Assembly: GCA_000181795.3 (NCBI GenBank)
Contig: CM012954.1
Coordinates: forward strand, 10,142,152-10,206,151
Length of the DNA: 64,000 nt
Direction of reading: 5' to 3'
DNA from: Trichinella spiralis
Lineage: Eukaryota > Nematoda > Enoplea > Trichinellida > Trichinellidae
Each line of letters opens with the position of its first letter. Positions within the stretch are counted from its first letter, which is position 1. Below, in pieces: positions 20,598 through 36,731 of the stretch. The notes under the pieces were generated by a model. That model searched no databases and was not told the DNA's origin. It saw only the letters and a list, made by a program, of their open reading frames with translations. The translations under genes were made by a program, and so were the position numbers.

Positions 20598-23500
20598 GAT
20601 TCATATTCATTGATATGAATATAAAATAATGTAAATTCTAAAAGTGAATTATATTAATGCAGTCATCTATAAATAAAAAACAGAAATAGATACTTCTTCG
20701 TCTTCAGCATCTGATGTATCTAAAACTTAGCAATTATAACACTAGAAAAACACCCGCCAGTTTCCAATCACCATATATGCAAAGTAACATGCATAGCATA
20801 CCACCACCAAAATATCAAATCCAACTTACCAGTTATTCATGGATGGTGTTGAAGAGGGGAATTATAGTTGACCACGTGCTAGATTGACAGCATTGCAGTG
20901 AACTGAATAACCTAATGTAATCGAAGTTCTCTGATTAGATGTATAATACTAAGTAAATTATGCAAATGACTATTTACTTTGCCTCAGGAAGAACAACCTA
21001 ATTTTCCATCAGTAATAGCGCAGTAAAATGAACAATATGAGCAACACTGTGAAACGAGATGATGAAATTTATTACGTTTCTATTTGCACACTTCCTATTA
21101 CTACGTAATATAGCATTGTTATGCAAATTTTTTTTCCCTAAAATTACCTAAAAGGAAATATTATTAACCTGAAGCATCGCAGATTACTAAAAATAAACGA
21201 AAATGCTATCACTGCGCATTTATGCATGTTGTGTAATTTAGTTGCTTGAAAGTACAAGGTGATTCAATAATTTATTTTATCAATGCATTTCTTCTGATCA
21301 AAATTATATGGATAATAAAAAATAGCTTCCGCAGAAAATAGTTTCGAAAATAAAATACGTTTTCAGATTTATGGAAAATTAAACAGTTGTCATGAAATTT
21401 TATGATGAGCAGGGGCATGGAGCATATGGGGATAGGCATAGGGAATCAGGCATAGGCAATAGGGGATGGGCAGCATTTTCAGTTGAATGCGATCTCTGTT
21501 CAGCTTAGTATTATTACGAGCTCAATGATGGGATCATTAGAAAGGAAAGGAGGGCGGGACAGCATAGCAGGAAGGAATGAGGGAGAAGTTGAAGGATGGA
21601 GGAGGTGGAAGTTGTCATAGGCATTCTTCCACTCAATCTTCATATATAATATTCAGGCGTTGCTTCATTTATCAATACTGACAACATTTATGGGCATTGA
21701 GTTATTTTCTCAATGACAGAAAATAGGTGCATCTGTATAAATCAGTGCTATTGGCGGTACAATGACATAACAGAAACTTTAAGGAGTCATTTCAAAAATG
21801 AAGGGAACGTTACTGCCATTCTGAAAGTATCAAAGGTGGTAGTATAAAAGTGTGTTCTCTAGCTAACAGCAGCTTTCCTATGTCATGCTGAAACAATCTT
21901 GTGCACGATTTGAGCAGTGACAAGCATTTAGGGGTGCGATTGTGCGACTGCACACGACATTTCCTTTAAACAATTGGGCAAGTATCTTACCTTAGCAATA
22001 AACATTACAGTGGCCAGTAAAGATAATGCGGGAGGGGTTCACCTGTTATGTCAGAGTACTACTTTACAAATGGATTTGTAAGGACCATTGAAAATTATAG
22101 CAAAATATACCATTAGTACTATCATATAATGGCTTGGCCGTAATAAAGTCTCGAATATTAGTTGAACATCATTACTAAAAACAACGCGCTAGTTTCCATT
22201 CAAAAGAACTAAAATCAAACAACTACGAAAAGCTTATAAAGAGCGCAGGTTTAGTGCAGTGTGCCAAGAGAAAGAAAGAAAACATTGTATGAAAAATAAC
22301 AAATATATGAAAATTCATACCTGTCAGCAGACCTGTCAGGGATAACGTATAAAGCAAACGTAGAGTCATACATTTTGTAACTGATATTCGTGATTTCTTC
22401 ATATTTTTAGTCCAACAATCACAACGTAATTGTTGCAGTGAAGCATCGAAATGACCATATAACGCAATGCAGTAAGTAAATAGACCGCCCTTCAGCAGCG
22501 AACATTTTTATCCTATAGTGCAGTTCTCTCAATAAACAGAAATTTATATATGGAACACTGCTACCGCATTTGAATAGCACAAAGTGCACGTAGCAGAATG
22601 CCAACGGCAGTGTTTACCATCACATTAGCATAAAGTTATTCTGCTGACCTAGAAATGCATGTATGCCTTGAAAACGTATAATAACAATGTAATGAGCTAA
22701 CACCAAATATTATAATAATCAAAGCTACTATCTATCACAAATAATACTGTGGCGTAAATTCAAGAAGTATGAAATAGTGTCTTACGTAAATATAGCTGTA
22801 CTGGCACGATAATAATGTCGCAATATTCAGCAAAATTCATTCATTTATTTAAAGTAACTGATTGTTTAGTGAACATTTCAATCAGACGTTGATCAACCAC
22901 TTTGAAAAGAAGAAAATTGAATGCCTAAAACAGAAAAATAGCAAAACATAACATTTGCTTAAAACACAAGCATAATAAATTGATTAATTCATATAATGCA
23001 CATGCTGGGTTGAAGTACTAAAAATTGTGCATCACGCACTGATAAATTCTAACCTATGCCGGGATACAGTATGAACAGAAGAAACGCACTGTCCAACAAT
23101 TCAACCAGTAAGGAATATTTGAAAATTCAAAAATGTCCTTAATTTTCAAAAATTAGTTAAAATATAAACTATCTGGCAGAAAACACGATAACTAAAAAGT
23201 TGACTTTGACAAAACGCACCTATGTATGTCTGAAAATTTTCTTAATTCAAAAAAGCAAGTAGTTCAAATGAAGCTGATTTTATGTGAGCTGCTTGCAAGC
23301 AGTAGCTTGTTTAGTCAATTAAACGTGTCTGTTAGGTACCGTGAAGATGATCTTCAAACGACCATATTTTAATAATAGATAAACAATACCTATATGGTAT
23401 TATTTAATCAATCTTAATTGTATGGAAATTTGACGTTCATGTAATCAACTATCATCTTATGTTGAGAATTCTTCATAGAGAATATAATAAGAAATTATGC

Positions 23501-24100
23501 TAAATATCGATTCTCAATTGCATTGTTAAGTGATTACGACATAAAAGTGAAAAAACTGCCACTTACATCTCAATGAGCTGTCTTCTCATTGTTGATGTTC
23601 ATGCTCTTTCAGTGTTCATGATTGAAAAATTATTTTTCAGAAATTATTCCAAAAAATAATAATTAATAAAAAAAACAAATGAATTGTTTGGCGCTTAATG
23701 TTGGTCGTCTTCAGTTCACAGTCCTTTCATACACGGACGCCGTCAAACTATAATTATGTTTAATATGTGAATAAAGCAAACGAACCCGTATGCAAATTTT
23801 TATTTCATTGTTTCCTGCTCATAAATATCACTAGTGCACAGTTTTCACTGCGCTTTATTTACTTAACTAATACACTGTGTTTGAGAGAATATTTAACTCT
23901 AGCCCTACGAATTCTCATTGCGGAAACAATAATTTCATCATTACTACTAAGTTTATTTCAAATACTAAAAATATTATAAATACAAAAAATGAAATATTTG
24001 CTCATTTTATATGAAATGCTGGTTTGTTGTAAAAAAAAGAGAAAAAGTAATGATTTGAAGAAACAATTCATAATAGAGTGGCAAATTAAACAATCAAATG
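20598..24100 (-). repeat. Right arm of large inverted repeat
   Basis: Reverse-complement partner of 11875-15360, of nearly equal length (about 3.5 kb). Outer matching ends near the sequence CAATCAAATG at 24091-24100. The arms differ at a few percent of positions, so this is probably not one sequence assembled twice. I saw no clear target-site duplication outside the arms. Confidence 0.92.
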
Positions 24101-27100
24101 AACAAATCATGGCAAACTAATACAAATGCACAACAGATTCGAATAATAACATAGTAAGTGCATTTAACGCAGTACTAATGATAATAATAAATAGTGAGTT
24201 GTTGAAAATGATTGTTCTTGAACTTGAAAATCTCTTTTTGTATCAGTGAACTACATTACAGAAATTGTTTATTCAACAAAAGTGAAGTTCTGTGATTGTT
24301 TTGATGACATATTAAGAATAATATAAGGTGATGTCTTTCATCCAAGCCATCGGATCAAGCAGAAAATCAATTTTTGAACCGTGGGAACATGAGAGTGTGA
24401 AGCCTCAGTTTTGAGATGTGAAGAAAGGAAATGAATGCAGGGGAATATTTGAAAAAGAAATTTTCCAAAATCTAAGTTTCTCACAAAACGTTGAATATAC
24501 TCATGTTATTATAAATATATGTTTAAAATAATTTGAGAACAGTAACTGTCAAATTTCTATTTACAGTAATGAAAATGGAAAACAGTGATAATTTACTCTG
24601 GTTCTGCTGCAAAATGACGGTGTTAAGCAGAAGACTTTTCCGCTTCCTCAAAGATTAGTTATATATAAATTTTGATGAGACTCAGAGAAGCAATGCAAAC
24701 AGCCATTGGTTATTTCAAAGGCAAAACTTTAACAAAAGATTTATTTTGCTTTCTGTTTGAATAATATAGTTCATAAAATGACAAACGAAAAGCTACATTG
24801 ATTAATTACGTGCAGTTGTTAAGGTAAAGAGGATAAAGGGGATTTTTTGTTGTCCCAAGCTGCTGCAGTTGCTGAGCTAACTGGGGAGTGGTCAATGGTA
24901 CAAAGTCCGCGGCACGATACAACAATAAGCTGCTGCTGTTGAGATATTCAAATTTCATGTACTACTACAATGTACGTCAAGCGTACTAGAACTGATGAAA
25001 ATTGCGCAAATGCAAAAGATACATACCCACAGGATGCCCATTTATCATAAGTTAAAAGCATAAAAAGTATAAAATAATACTGAACTATTTGAAAGAAGAA
25101 AATGCCGTCCGTCGTATCTGCTGCATCCTGGCTTGAACACACGGAAACAGACGATTTCGAAATCACGCTGTTCGCGTTATTTCTGTCGACTACGCACGCA
25201 TTGGTAATGTATATTTATTTAATAATTTGAAACTTTTATTTGATTAGCCGTGGTGCAATTGATTTTCTAAATTCCATAAATTTATATTATTACTCAAATG
25301 GAGTCATCTTTCTTTGTGTAAATGAATACCCGAACAGCAGCAGCTGAAGTAAGCGTGAAATTGATATTCAAACATTCAAATTCGAAATCGGCAATATTTC
25401 TACAGTGAAATATTAAACTTTTCGTGTTTGTAGAAAATGAATGAAATAATGTAAAAAAAGGAAGTTCAATCAGCACTCGGAAAGTAAGCAACAATTTCCA
25501 AAAAATTACACACTGAATTACAGTAATTTAAGATTCGAAAGAAAGATACCTTTCCTCTTATTGGTTTCTTCTTCTCTTATCAGTGCTTTTTGTAAGGAAA
25601 ACATTTTTTCTGTTTATATTAAAATTGTAATAAGAAGAGCAACACGACAATCACTTCAGCATTGCACATTGTTATTCCAGTCCATTCAATTTAATAATAA
25701 AAGCATAACTTGGACAGCAGACCATTTTTTCAATATCTGGCATCGATTTAAAAACAAAGAAGTGATACATAGAAAAACCAGCACATTTTTTACTTTTTAC
25801 TGGCATTTATTATATTCGATTTAAACAGAATAATTAATTCTGCGATACATAAGATTATGAAAAAAAATAAAATTCATGAATATATTTTGTTTTATTTTTA
25901 ATTAAAAATGACTGAAATAAAGTTTTTTAATAATTTCAGCAAAATTTGTGGTGTAAAAGTAGAAAAGTATTTTTAAATGAAAATCAAGGTCAATAATAAT
26001 AATATAATTAACATGCGATCAATGGCTCCATTTGTACGTTGTAGGTTTTTATCAATTATAATTGAAAGAACGAAAGAGGAGAAAACAACAAACAAAGAAA
26101 CAAACATTTTGATGTCCTTTGATGAGAAAGTTGCAAATCTAACTTATTTTTTTTTCAATAAATCTGGAAAACGGCATTTCGTTAATTCGCCGTTGTCTAC
26201 TAGTAAAAAAAATTGAAATTATACTTGAAATAAAAGTACATTTTTAAACATAAATCAAAATGTATAAATTTTGAAACGAAACAATTAATAGTAAATAATA
26301 AAATGGTGGAAATAATAGTAATCTATTTATTTAAAAATTCTAAGTGTCAAAAATGAAAAAGAATCATTATTTTGAAAAGTTATAATTATTGTTTGGATAA
26401 TTCTCATTCGTAGCAGCAGTTGATGGGTGAAAGTTTCAAAAAAAATTAATAAAATGCTCTTCTCCGCCGGTACTGCTTGGCACCGACTGAAGTTTCACGA
26501 CTAAAACAAATCATCCCCTCGTCGAGTGAAATTCATATTCAAATTTTCATACGTCCAATCGTTTGCATGTGTATTTATTGTTTTTGTTCATCGAAATATT
26601 ATGAAATACTTTGCTCGTGCATGAGAGAAATGAAAATTAAAAAAAAATCAATCCCGGTCCCAGATGTTAGTTAGTAAATGATTTTTTGAGCAATGATGAG
26701 CAATTTCGAGCTATAATTTAACTGAACACCTGTTGAGCACATCTTCTCCCATCTGATGATGCTTCCACTAATTCTCATGTATACGTTTGGACATGCCGCA
26801 TGGAAACATCCTCACGCAGATTTATTATTTGTAATAGATTTTTTCAATCCCGTTTCAATTTATTCTTTTTCTTTTAATGACTACTTACTGCTTATGTCAT
26901 TCGTGTATTCTGGCCAAATGGCAAAATTGTTCCTACTTAATCTGTCTATCCATCCATCTTTCTACAGCACATAAAAATGCAAAATTGCAAACAAAAAGAC
27001 AAAAAGCAATTTAAATCAATAAAAATACATTATAAATTTTAAAATCCATTGGTTTTATAAAACGTTAATGCGCTGCTTATTGGCCAACTAAGCACCGGTT

Positions 27101-28456
27101 GGTCGATTAGTGAAATGATGAACGCAATGCATCGACGGAACAAAATACTCGTTTAAATCAAAAAAATATGCCATTATTAATGTCAAAATGGCCGTTATCA
27201 TTTGACAAACTGCAACTAAATAGCGCGAAAAGCTAATGAAAATAAAATTTTATTTATGCTGAAATCTTGATAATAATAATAATAAATACAACTGGTAAAA
27301 TTCGAACGAAATAAAACTAACCGCTTCCGCGTTGCAACGATTACACTACCTTTATAAATATAGCAGATATCACTCACTCACTCATTAAATCTCCCACACT
27401 ACACGATAACAGTATATAGTTCGCTTGTAAATGTTACCTTGTTCTTTTGTATCTTCTTTATTTTCTTTGTAAATCTGTCTGTCTGTTAGCCTTCTTCATT
27501 TTGTTTGGAACAATTTGCAAGATTTCCAAAATGAAAAAAAATATCATCTCCATTCAATAGCTGTTGAATATTATCATCATTACATATTCTCTGTTGCGTG
27601 ATACATAACACAAAAGTACGAAAAGGCAATCACCGATCGACAATTACTGATCAACAAATGCTCGAGTAAACAAATCAGATGTGTATGCAAATTTTTAATC
27701 AATATTATCAATCAAACCTGCATTTCACTAAACCATTGTTGACATGATGAAATAATTGAACAGACGAACAAGCAAACAATTTTCACTGAACAGCACAGAA
27801 AAGAGAAATGCTTATTGCTATTCATTGATTCGAAATAACTGCACATTTAAAAAATATAAAATTGGTAAACAACCTCTAGACTTTGCATTCTTCTCATTGT
27901 ATGCTTATTTTAGGGCGTTTAAAAAAGCTTAAAAGATCACAATATAAAAAATCAACAATATGATTATTTTTGAATACAATTCAAAAAACATTGATGATAA
28001 TCATCATAAAGGAGAAAAACTACTGGAAAACCGTTGCGCAACAAATGCAACACGTGAAATAAAAGTAGATCAGAAAAAACACATACATACAGTTACTGCT
28101 GCTGTTTCGTGATTATGTTCAAAATTATAATTACAAATTTGCCATGCACAAACCTTTTGAGCTCCAACCTGCAAATAATAATTACTGTCATCACCACCGT
28201 TGCAATAATAATAATAACAACAAATAGCATTAAAAAAGTGCATGAGGGGGATAAAGTGGAGTGAAGGGATTCTAGAGAGGAGGCGAGTAGTGTAGTGTAA
28301 ATGATTGCTTTGTGCTTTGTCAACAGGTCAGCTTGTGATCGTCCAGCATTATAGCAAAAGTAGAAGGAATACCAGAAACAGAGGATCACAAATGTGCTTG
28401 TGTAGTCGAAATTCTACCGATCCAATCAATCAATCAATCAATCAATGCAAAAATGT
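24101..28456. other. Intergenic, no gene seen
   Basis: AT-rich sequence between the inverted repeat and the 3' end of the PRKX-type gene. Only short random open frames are present. The part next to 28457 should hold the kinase 3' UTR. Confidence 0.5.
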
Positions 28457-30430
<1,974 letters not shown>

Positions 30431-33400
30431 CAGTAACAGAAAGCAAAAAAGAGAGCAGCAGTGTTGAGAAGAGAATTTTTATGAATAAAAATTAGCAAAT
30501 GCAAAAGATTGTGATACCAGTGAAGCAGTAGAAGAATATGCTGATGATGACGAAATTTCCTAATTTTTTCTCCCTTTTCTTCTAAAACTGTACAGAGCAA
30601 AAGATTTCGTGGCAGGCTTTGGTGAGCACAATATCAATTACCGTTGACAACTGCTCTGCAACGCGTTGCTTGCAAGATGACAACTCAAGTGACGAATAAC
30701 TAACAACAGCCAGCCAGCCAGTCAGTCAGCCAGCTAGTCAGCTAGTCAGTCAGCTTTCGGCGCCACCACGTGGTTAATCTCCTTGCGGGCAATTTCAACC
30801 AATCACCACCACAGCGTTGATGCTGCTGCTACTGATGATGATGATGATGATGATAATGATGAGGATCCATTTGCGTAATCGACCAGAGCCGAAATCTATT
30901 GAAGTGAAAGATAAAAATTTTAATAAAAAAAATCACAAATAAAAATATAAGAAAACAAATCACCAATTATATCTGTCAGATTCGCTTTACAACGTGAAAC
31001 AGAAAATAAAATACCCCATGTCAATTGTGCAAGCGTGCGTATATGTTTTCCGTCCAAGCAAGCAGGGCATTCTTCATTCAGTCACGCAATACGTGGCACG
31101 TTACTGGCACGGAATCATTTTGACATGCAAAGATTCTTCCACGGCTGAACTATTTCAAATCAACTTTTTTCTTTCGTTTTTTTTTTCCTTCACTCTTCAT
31201 AATAAGCAACTGAAGAAACAAATTATTAACATATTAAATTATTAACATATTTAATAATTATTTAACACTTTACACATTATATATCTATACATGCGCACAT
31301 ATAAATATTATGCAATGCTTAATGCAAAAAGGTAAGTAAGCTGTGAAAACAAAAGAATCAATTACATATACATATACTTTACAAAGAATTTTAAAAATAA
31401 CATTTTTCAATACTAAATGTAAAAATTAATTAATAAATATGTAATTTAAAAATCTGAAAATAATCTGGAAAAGAAATATAAACAAATAGACAATTTGTTA
31501 CAAGTTTAAATTGCAATTCGTGAGAAAAAGGATTAAAAATAAAAGTTACCTCACATCACACACACACAGCCCCTCCCTTATCAGTTAATGCTGTTTGTTG
31601 ATAGCTTTTTTAAAATAAACTTTGATTAAAAGAAAAACACGTCAGCTGTGCTTAGTAGAACTAAGAAAAAGAAAAAACAACAACAAAAGAAATATACCTA
31701 ATTGCTAAATTTTTTTGCTTTAAATATACGATTTATCAAATCAATGATGAAGCATCGATTTCAGTGGAAAATATTTTTAATATCCTTCAATTTATTGTTT
31801 ATTTTGGTTAAAAAATTATTATTCATTTTTCCAACAGGGAATTGTGATAAGCTCATAGTTTTCAATGAATAAAAAAATACATATTCAGTCAAAAATTCAC
31901 AACGCGATCTCATTGACGAAGAAAGAGATGAAAAGCATCATAATGCTTTGCTTTGCAATGATTGAAATTTTCCAAATCAAACTATTCACGTATCACACAG
32001 TCCATTAGGGCGGTTTGTTGATCAAGTTCAATAATGCTGACTAAATGAAGTGATATATATATATACATACATATATTTAATTTTGCCGATTCTTCACATC
32101 GGATAAGAATACTTTACGAACGCGGATCAATATTAAAATGAAAATTCCAAAATATTTATAAATATGTTTGTAAGCGTACAATACTGATGCTATTGGAGAA
32201 TAAAAAGTAAATAATAAGTAAAAAACAACGAGCATTAAAATTATCATATAAAAATATAAATGAACGACTAAATCGAACATGTTGCTTTGGCAGAAATTAT
32301 TAAAATTTTCAATCTTGATTAATAGCATCCGGTAAGAACGGATTGCTTTGCCAATAAATATGTCTAATTCTGTTCTTTTATGATTCAGTGATTAACGAAA
32401 TCAACGACACTGATAAGAACAAGCTATTTCTCCTGCAAATTTTAAAGAATGCACATAATTAAAAAAACAACTTCTTTCATAATTGTTTTCAATAATAAAA
32501 ATAATGTGTGTGTGTGAATCACATGATTTTTGAAACTCTGCTTGCATTGTTTGACGGTGAAAAAGAATTGCAAAAAATGACGTGCTAGGATGTTTATTCT
32601 GTCAAAATATCTAATGCTATAGTGAAATTCATTTTCAATATTTTTCTTAAACTGATAATTAAATTTAAACATGCAAACCATTAAATGACCAACCTAAACT
32701 GATTTGAATAATTTTTCTTCTTTTTTCTGATTAACATTTATTTTTGTAGAAATTTTTATAATTATTCGAGAAAAAACTATTAATAACAACTAATATTTAA
32801 AATGATGCATGCGCACTGTCAAAATTGTTGAAAGAAATTTTAATTTCATCTAAGACTTAAAAAAAAGGGGAAGTCGAGTTAACAAAATACGATGAACACC
32901 TCAACATGTCATAAGTAAAGCAGTTTTTAAATCACTCTTCAAAAAAATTCAACTTTTCATCAATTCAATGCTCAGTAGTTTCCTTTATAATGATGCATGT
33001 CATTTCAGTAAATCTTGCTCTCAAACTAGTTAAGCTTCAAACAGCAGCAGCGTACTTCAGCTAATCTCTACTTGCTTCGGCTTAATAATATTAATTATAA
33101 TAATTATTATTATTATTAAAGTAAAGTCATGATTTCCAAGTAAATAAAAACGTCTGAAAATTTTATGAAAATAATATATGCACAAAAATCACATATTTCA
33201 AGCAAATAACGGACAACATTTCATGATCAACTTCACTTGTTGTTGACAAAATTAAATACGAAAACTTTTCTTATCAATATATGGATAGATGTATAGAAGA
33301 AGCAGTCTGCTGAAAATTAAATCACGCATACTTTTGTTACGATTTTGAAAAAATATTATTTGAAAAATCTTCACAAATATGTTGTTGTTGCTTTTGAATT

Positions 33401-34202
33401 TTGCTTTTGCAACAAATGCAAAATTTAGCAATGTTGCAAAAGAACGAAAGAAAGTTGCTTCTATTGTGCAAATGAAAAATATACACAATCTTCATTATTA
33501 GAACAGTTCGCTAAAACGCAGAAGACGTTGCACGAATCAATGATGCAATTATGTGTACTTATACATATAATATTCATATAAATAAGCAAGTCGTAGGTAA
33601 AATAATAATATTGGAAATTTTATCAGATTATTGAAATTTTGTTAAATGATAAAGCTCAAAGCTCAGCGGAGTTGAAAGACCAACACGTTCAGTCGATTTG
33701 TTCAAAGAAGTGAATTATTATTAATAGGAAATTTGAATGCATAAAATTTCAGTTTTACTTAAATCTTCAAATTGCGTGTGCATTGCGTTGCAGTTTACTT
33801 CCTTTCATAATATTTTCAACAAAGAACTGAACTGCTGCAATAGTGGAATTTCATTGTAAATTAAAATATTTTCAATGACAAACACAATACTGTTCTCCAC
33901 TTGCACATATGCATGCAAAAAAGTAAAGATAATTACTTATTTTTTCGAAAAATTAAATGAAATAATTACACTACATCAACTGTTGCTACACATTGCCGTT
34001 GATGATTTTTAACTTAAATTTATCTATTTAACCAAATTCAATAAAATATTTCGTTTTTATTAAAATCAGCAAAAGCGATGATAACCAAATAATGCAAATT
34101 TCAATGATGATGATAATAATAATTTTGAAAAAGTGAATAATAATTGCGCTTAAATTTGTCAGATGAAAAGTTTCCTAAAAGATATGCCACAAATAATAGC
34201 AA

Positions 34203-34234
<32 letters not shown>

Positions 34235-36731
34235 TCTGCTGTTGCTTCTCGCTTGTGCTGCTTAGCACATACATACATACATACATACACACATACACAC
34301 GTTTTCAACATTGTCAAGAAAACGATTGATTCTACTTTTAGGTAGTGAAAATTTGTGAATTGAATTGCAAAAAATGGGTGGAGGGGAAAAAGGAAATTTT
34401 AAAATTTTCCACTTGGCGTTTCGCAGTTGGCATTTTTCAGCGTGAAATGTCAAAAATCATCTTTTGCACACTGCAATCGATTCTGACAAGCACCATCCGG
34501 TCAGTCATTGGATCTCAAGAGGAACAAATATAATGGCAAAAAGCAATAATGAAAACGCTGCCATTCTTTCACATGCCACTCACTGTTCACAGCAAGCACG
34601 AAAGATGGAAGAAGCAAAGGTAAGAGAAAAAAAAGAAGAAAAAATCACCTCACTTATTATGCAATAATGAAAAAATTACAATTGATAAGTGAAAATTTTT
34701 TGAAATTTCCCATTATAATTTGCATAAAAGAGAAAAGCAAACAACCAAATACATAAATAATCTCATTGGAAAGGATAAAAAGTCTGTCGGTAGATAATCT
34801 GCAACTCTTGTACAAATAAACGATTAAATTCGACAATCAATTATTTCAGACGAAGTTTAATAATTTTAAACCGAAACTACTAGTAGTTAAAATCATTAAA
34901 GTTCAAAAAAAAATATCATCAGACACGAATGAATCACCGTTAAGCATCAAAGAGAAACAATTTCCACAAATAGCTTGTGTTTTTTTTGGCAATGCCTCGT
35001 GTTATCTGAAAAACCATTCATCACTTTCGCAACACAAATTGCCCATTTTAAAATGGAAAAAAAATTTTCTATAAAAAACAAGCTAACAAACTAAGATCCC
35101 CTTCTTAAAATTTTCATTACGGTTGAGTGAGGATGGGTGATTCAATTTCACGTTTTTCCATTTTCATCAAACTTATTCGTTCATAACAGGAAGTGGATGA
35201 AATTTTTTCAAAAACATGACGAATCATTTCACGGATGAAAATACAACAGTTGAAACAAATTTTTGGCAGTCGAAATAATAAATCATCTACATATATTTAT
35301 AATGGCAATTTTCTAGTCGACAATTAATTAGTTACTTGGTTGAAGAAAAAGAACCGAAAAGAAAATTCTGTCAATCACAATTTCATTTTCAATAATTTTT
35401 TTAACACAATAAATAAATAAACTGTATTGATTTTAAGAATGCAAAACGGAAAACAAAAGCTTTCTCTACATCCTCTAAGAAAGTTAAAGAACAATTTTGT
35501 CAAACAACTAACTGCATTAAGCACGTCAATATTTGTTTCTACATATGATAATGTGCTGAATAAAATATAAAAACAAATGCAAAAAATTAATATACAGATG
35601 GAATTTTCCTGTTTTTTGTTTAAACCACGAAATGTTTTGCACATTTTCCAAACACAGCTTTTAACATTAATATCAACAGAAGCAAAATAGAGCAAAAACA
35701 TAATTGCTAAAAAGAAGCTTAACTTCAACAAACTGAACATCTGGCGACAAAGTGCTTTCAGTTTCAACGATGATAAATAAACAGAGCAAAATTGTGAAAA
35801 AGTGCTTTTAACTGAAAGCGGCTAAACGCAATGAAAACAACACATTTGGCTTGGCGGCAGTAGCAAATAGATAAAAGAACAAACAGATGAAAATCAAAAT
35901 GAAAAACAACCAGTAAAAGATATGAAATAATTTCACAATCTACCAAAAAGTCTCTCGCAACAGAAAGAGTTCATATTAGAATAAAATATTTTGATTTTTC
36001 AATTTTGTTTACACTAAAGTTTATCAAATCACAATGATATGGATATGAGCTTCGAAAAACAAATCAAAATGATATAAATGAACCGCCTAACCATGGTTTT
36101 TTCCACTTTTTTTTCAGTTCGACATCATCACAACAAAATACAATTATAAAGTTAATCGTTAAGTCCAACCATATTTAAATAAATGAAAATACAATTGCAA
36201 AAACTGCACATTCGTCTATTCTACAGTTATTAATTGGCTTTCTGCAACATTTTCTGCACATTTTCATTACACATTAAAAGGGCAACAACCATAAAGCAGT
36301 TTTTAAATTAATTAATCGCATATAAAGTTATCATTATTTTACTGCCCACTTGAACTTGATTACCAGATCATTGTTTTTCATACTGTAAAACCGCTAACCA
36401 ACGATGTTTAAGCAACAATAATTTATGATTGACAAATTTTCACTAACGTGCGCATGACAAACATAACAAAAATATTACTAGACCAACAGTTACTGTAAGA
36501 CAAAGTAAAAATAGGCTACATTTATGATGTGCAATCTTACCTATATCAGGCGTTGTTGACTCGACTCAAGTTTGTTCAGCGCTTGGCAAGAAAATAAACT
36601 TTACTAAATCATAAAAAAGAAAAAAAACAATAAATAATTTTACATACATTTATTCATTTACATTTACAATGCAAACAATAAATAAGTAAAGCTTACAAAA
36701 AACAAAAACAAGCTAATGTCGAAAATATCGC
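30431..36731. other. Intergenic upstream of PRKX gene, with microsatellites
   Basis: 6.3 kb without a supported gene, holding the PRKX promoter side and the CDK11 3' end. Simple repeats: CAGC/CAGT tetranucleotides (30707-30754), GAT (about 30831-30862), ACT then GCT triplets (34201-34245) and ATAC (about 34266-34290). Confidence 0.6.
36649..36654 (-). terminator. Polyadenylation signal AATAAA for CDK11
   Basis: AATAAA on the minus strand about 78 bases after the CDK11 stop codon, a normal distance for a compact 3' UTR. Confidence 0.5.

Noticed and set aside
11875-24100. Polinton/Maverick or other virus-like element bounded by the inverted arms
   Set aside because: Neither arm nor visible spacer encodes a polymerase, integrase, capsid or protease-like stretch; no long open frame at all. 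The gap leaves a small doubt, but nothing positive supports it.
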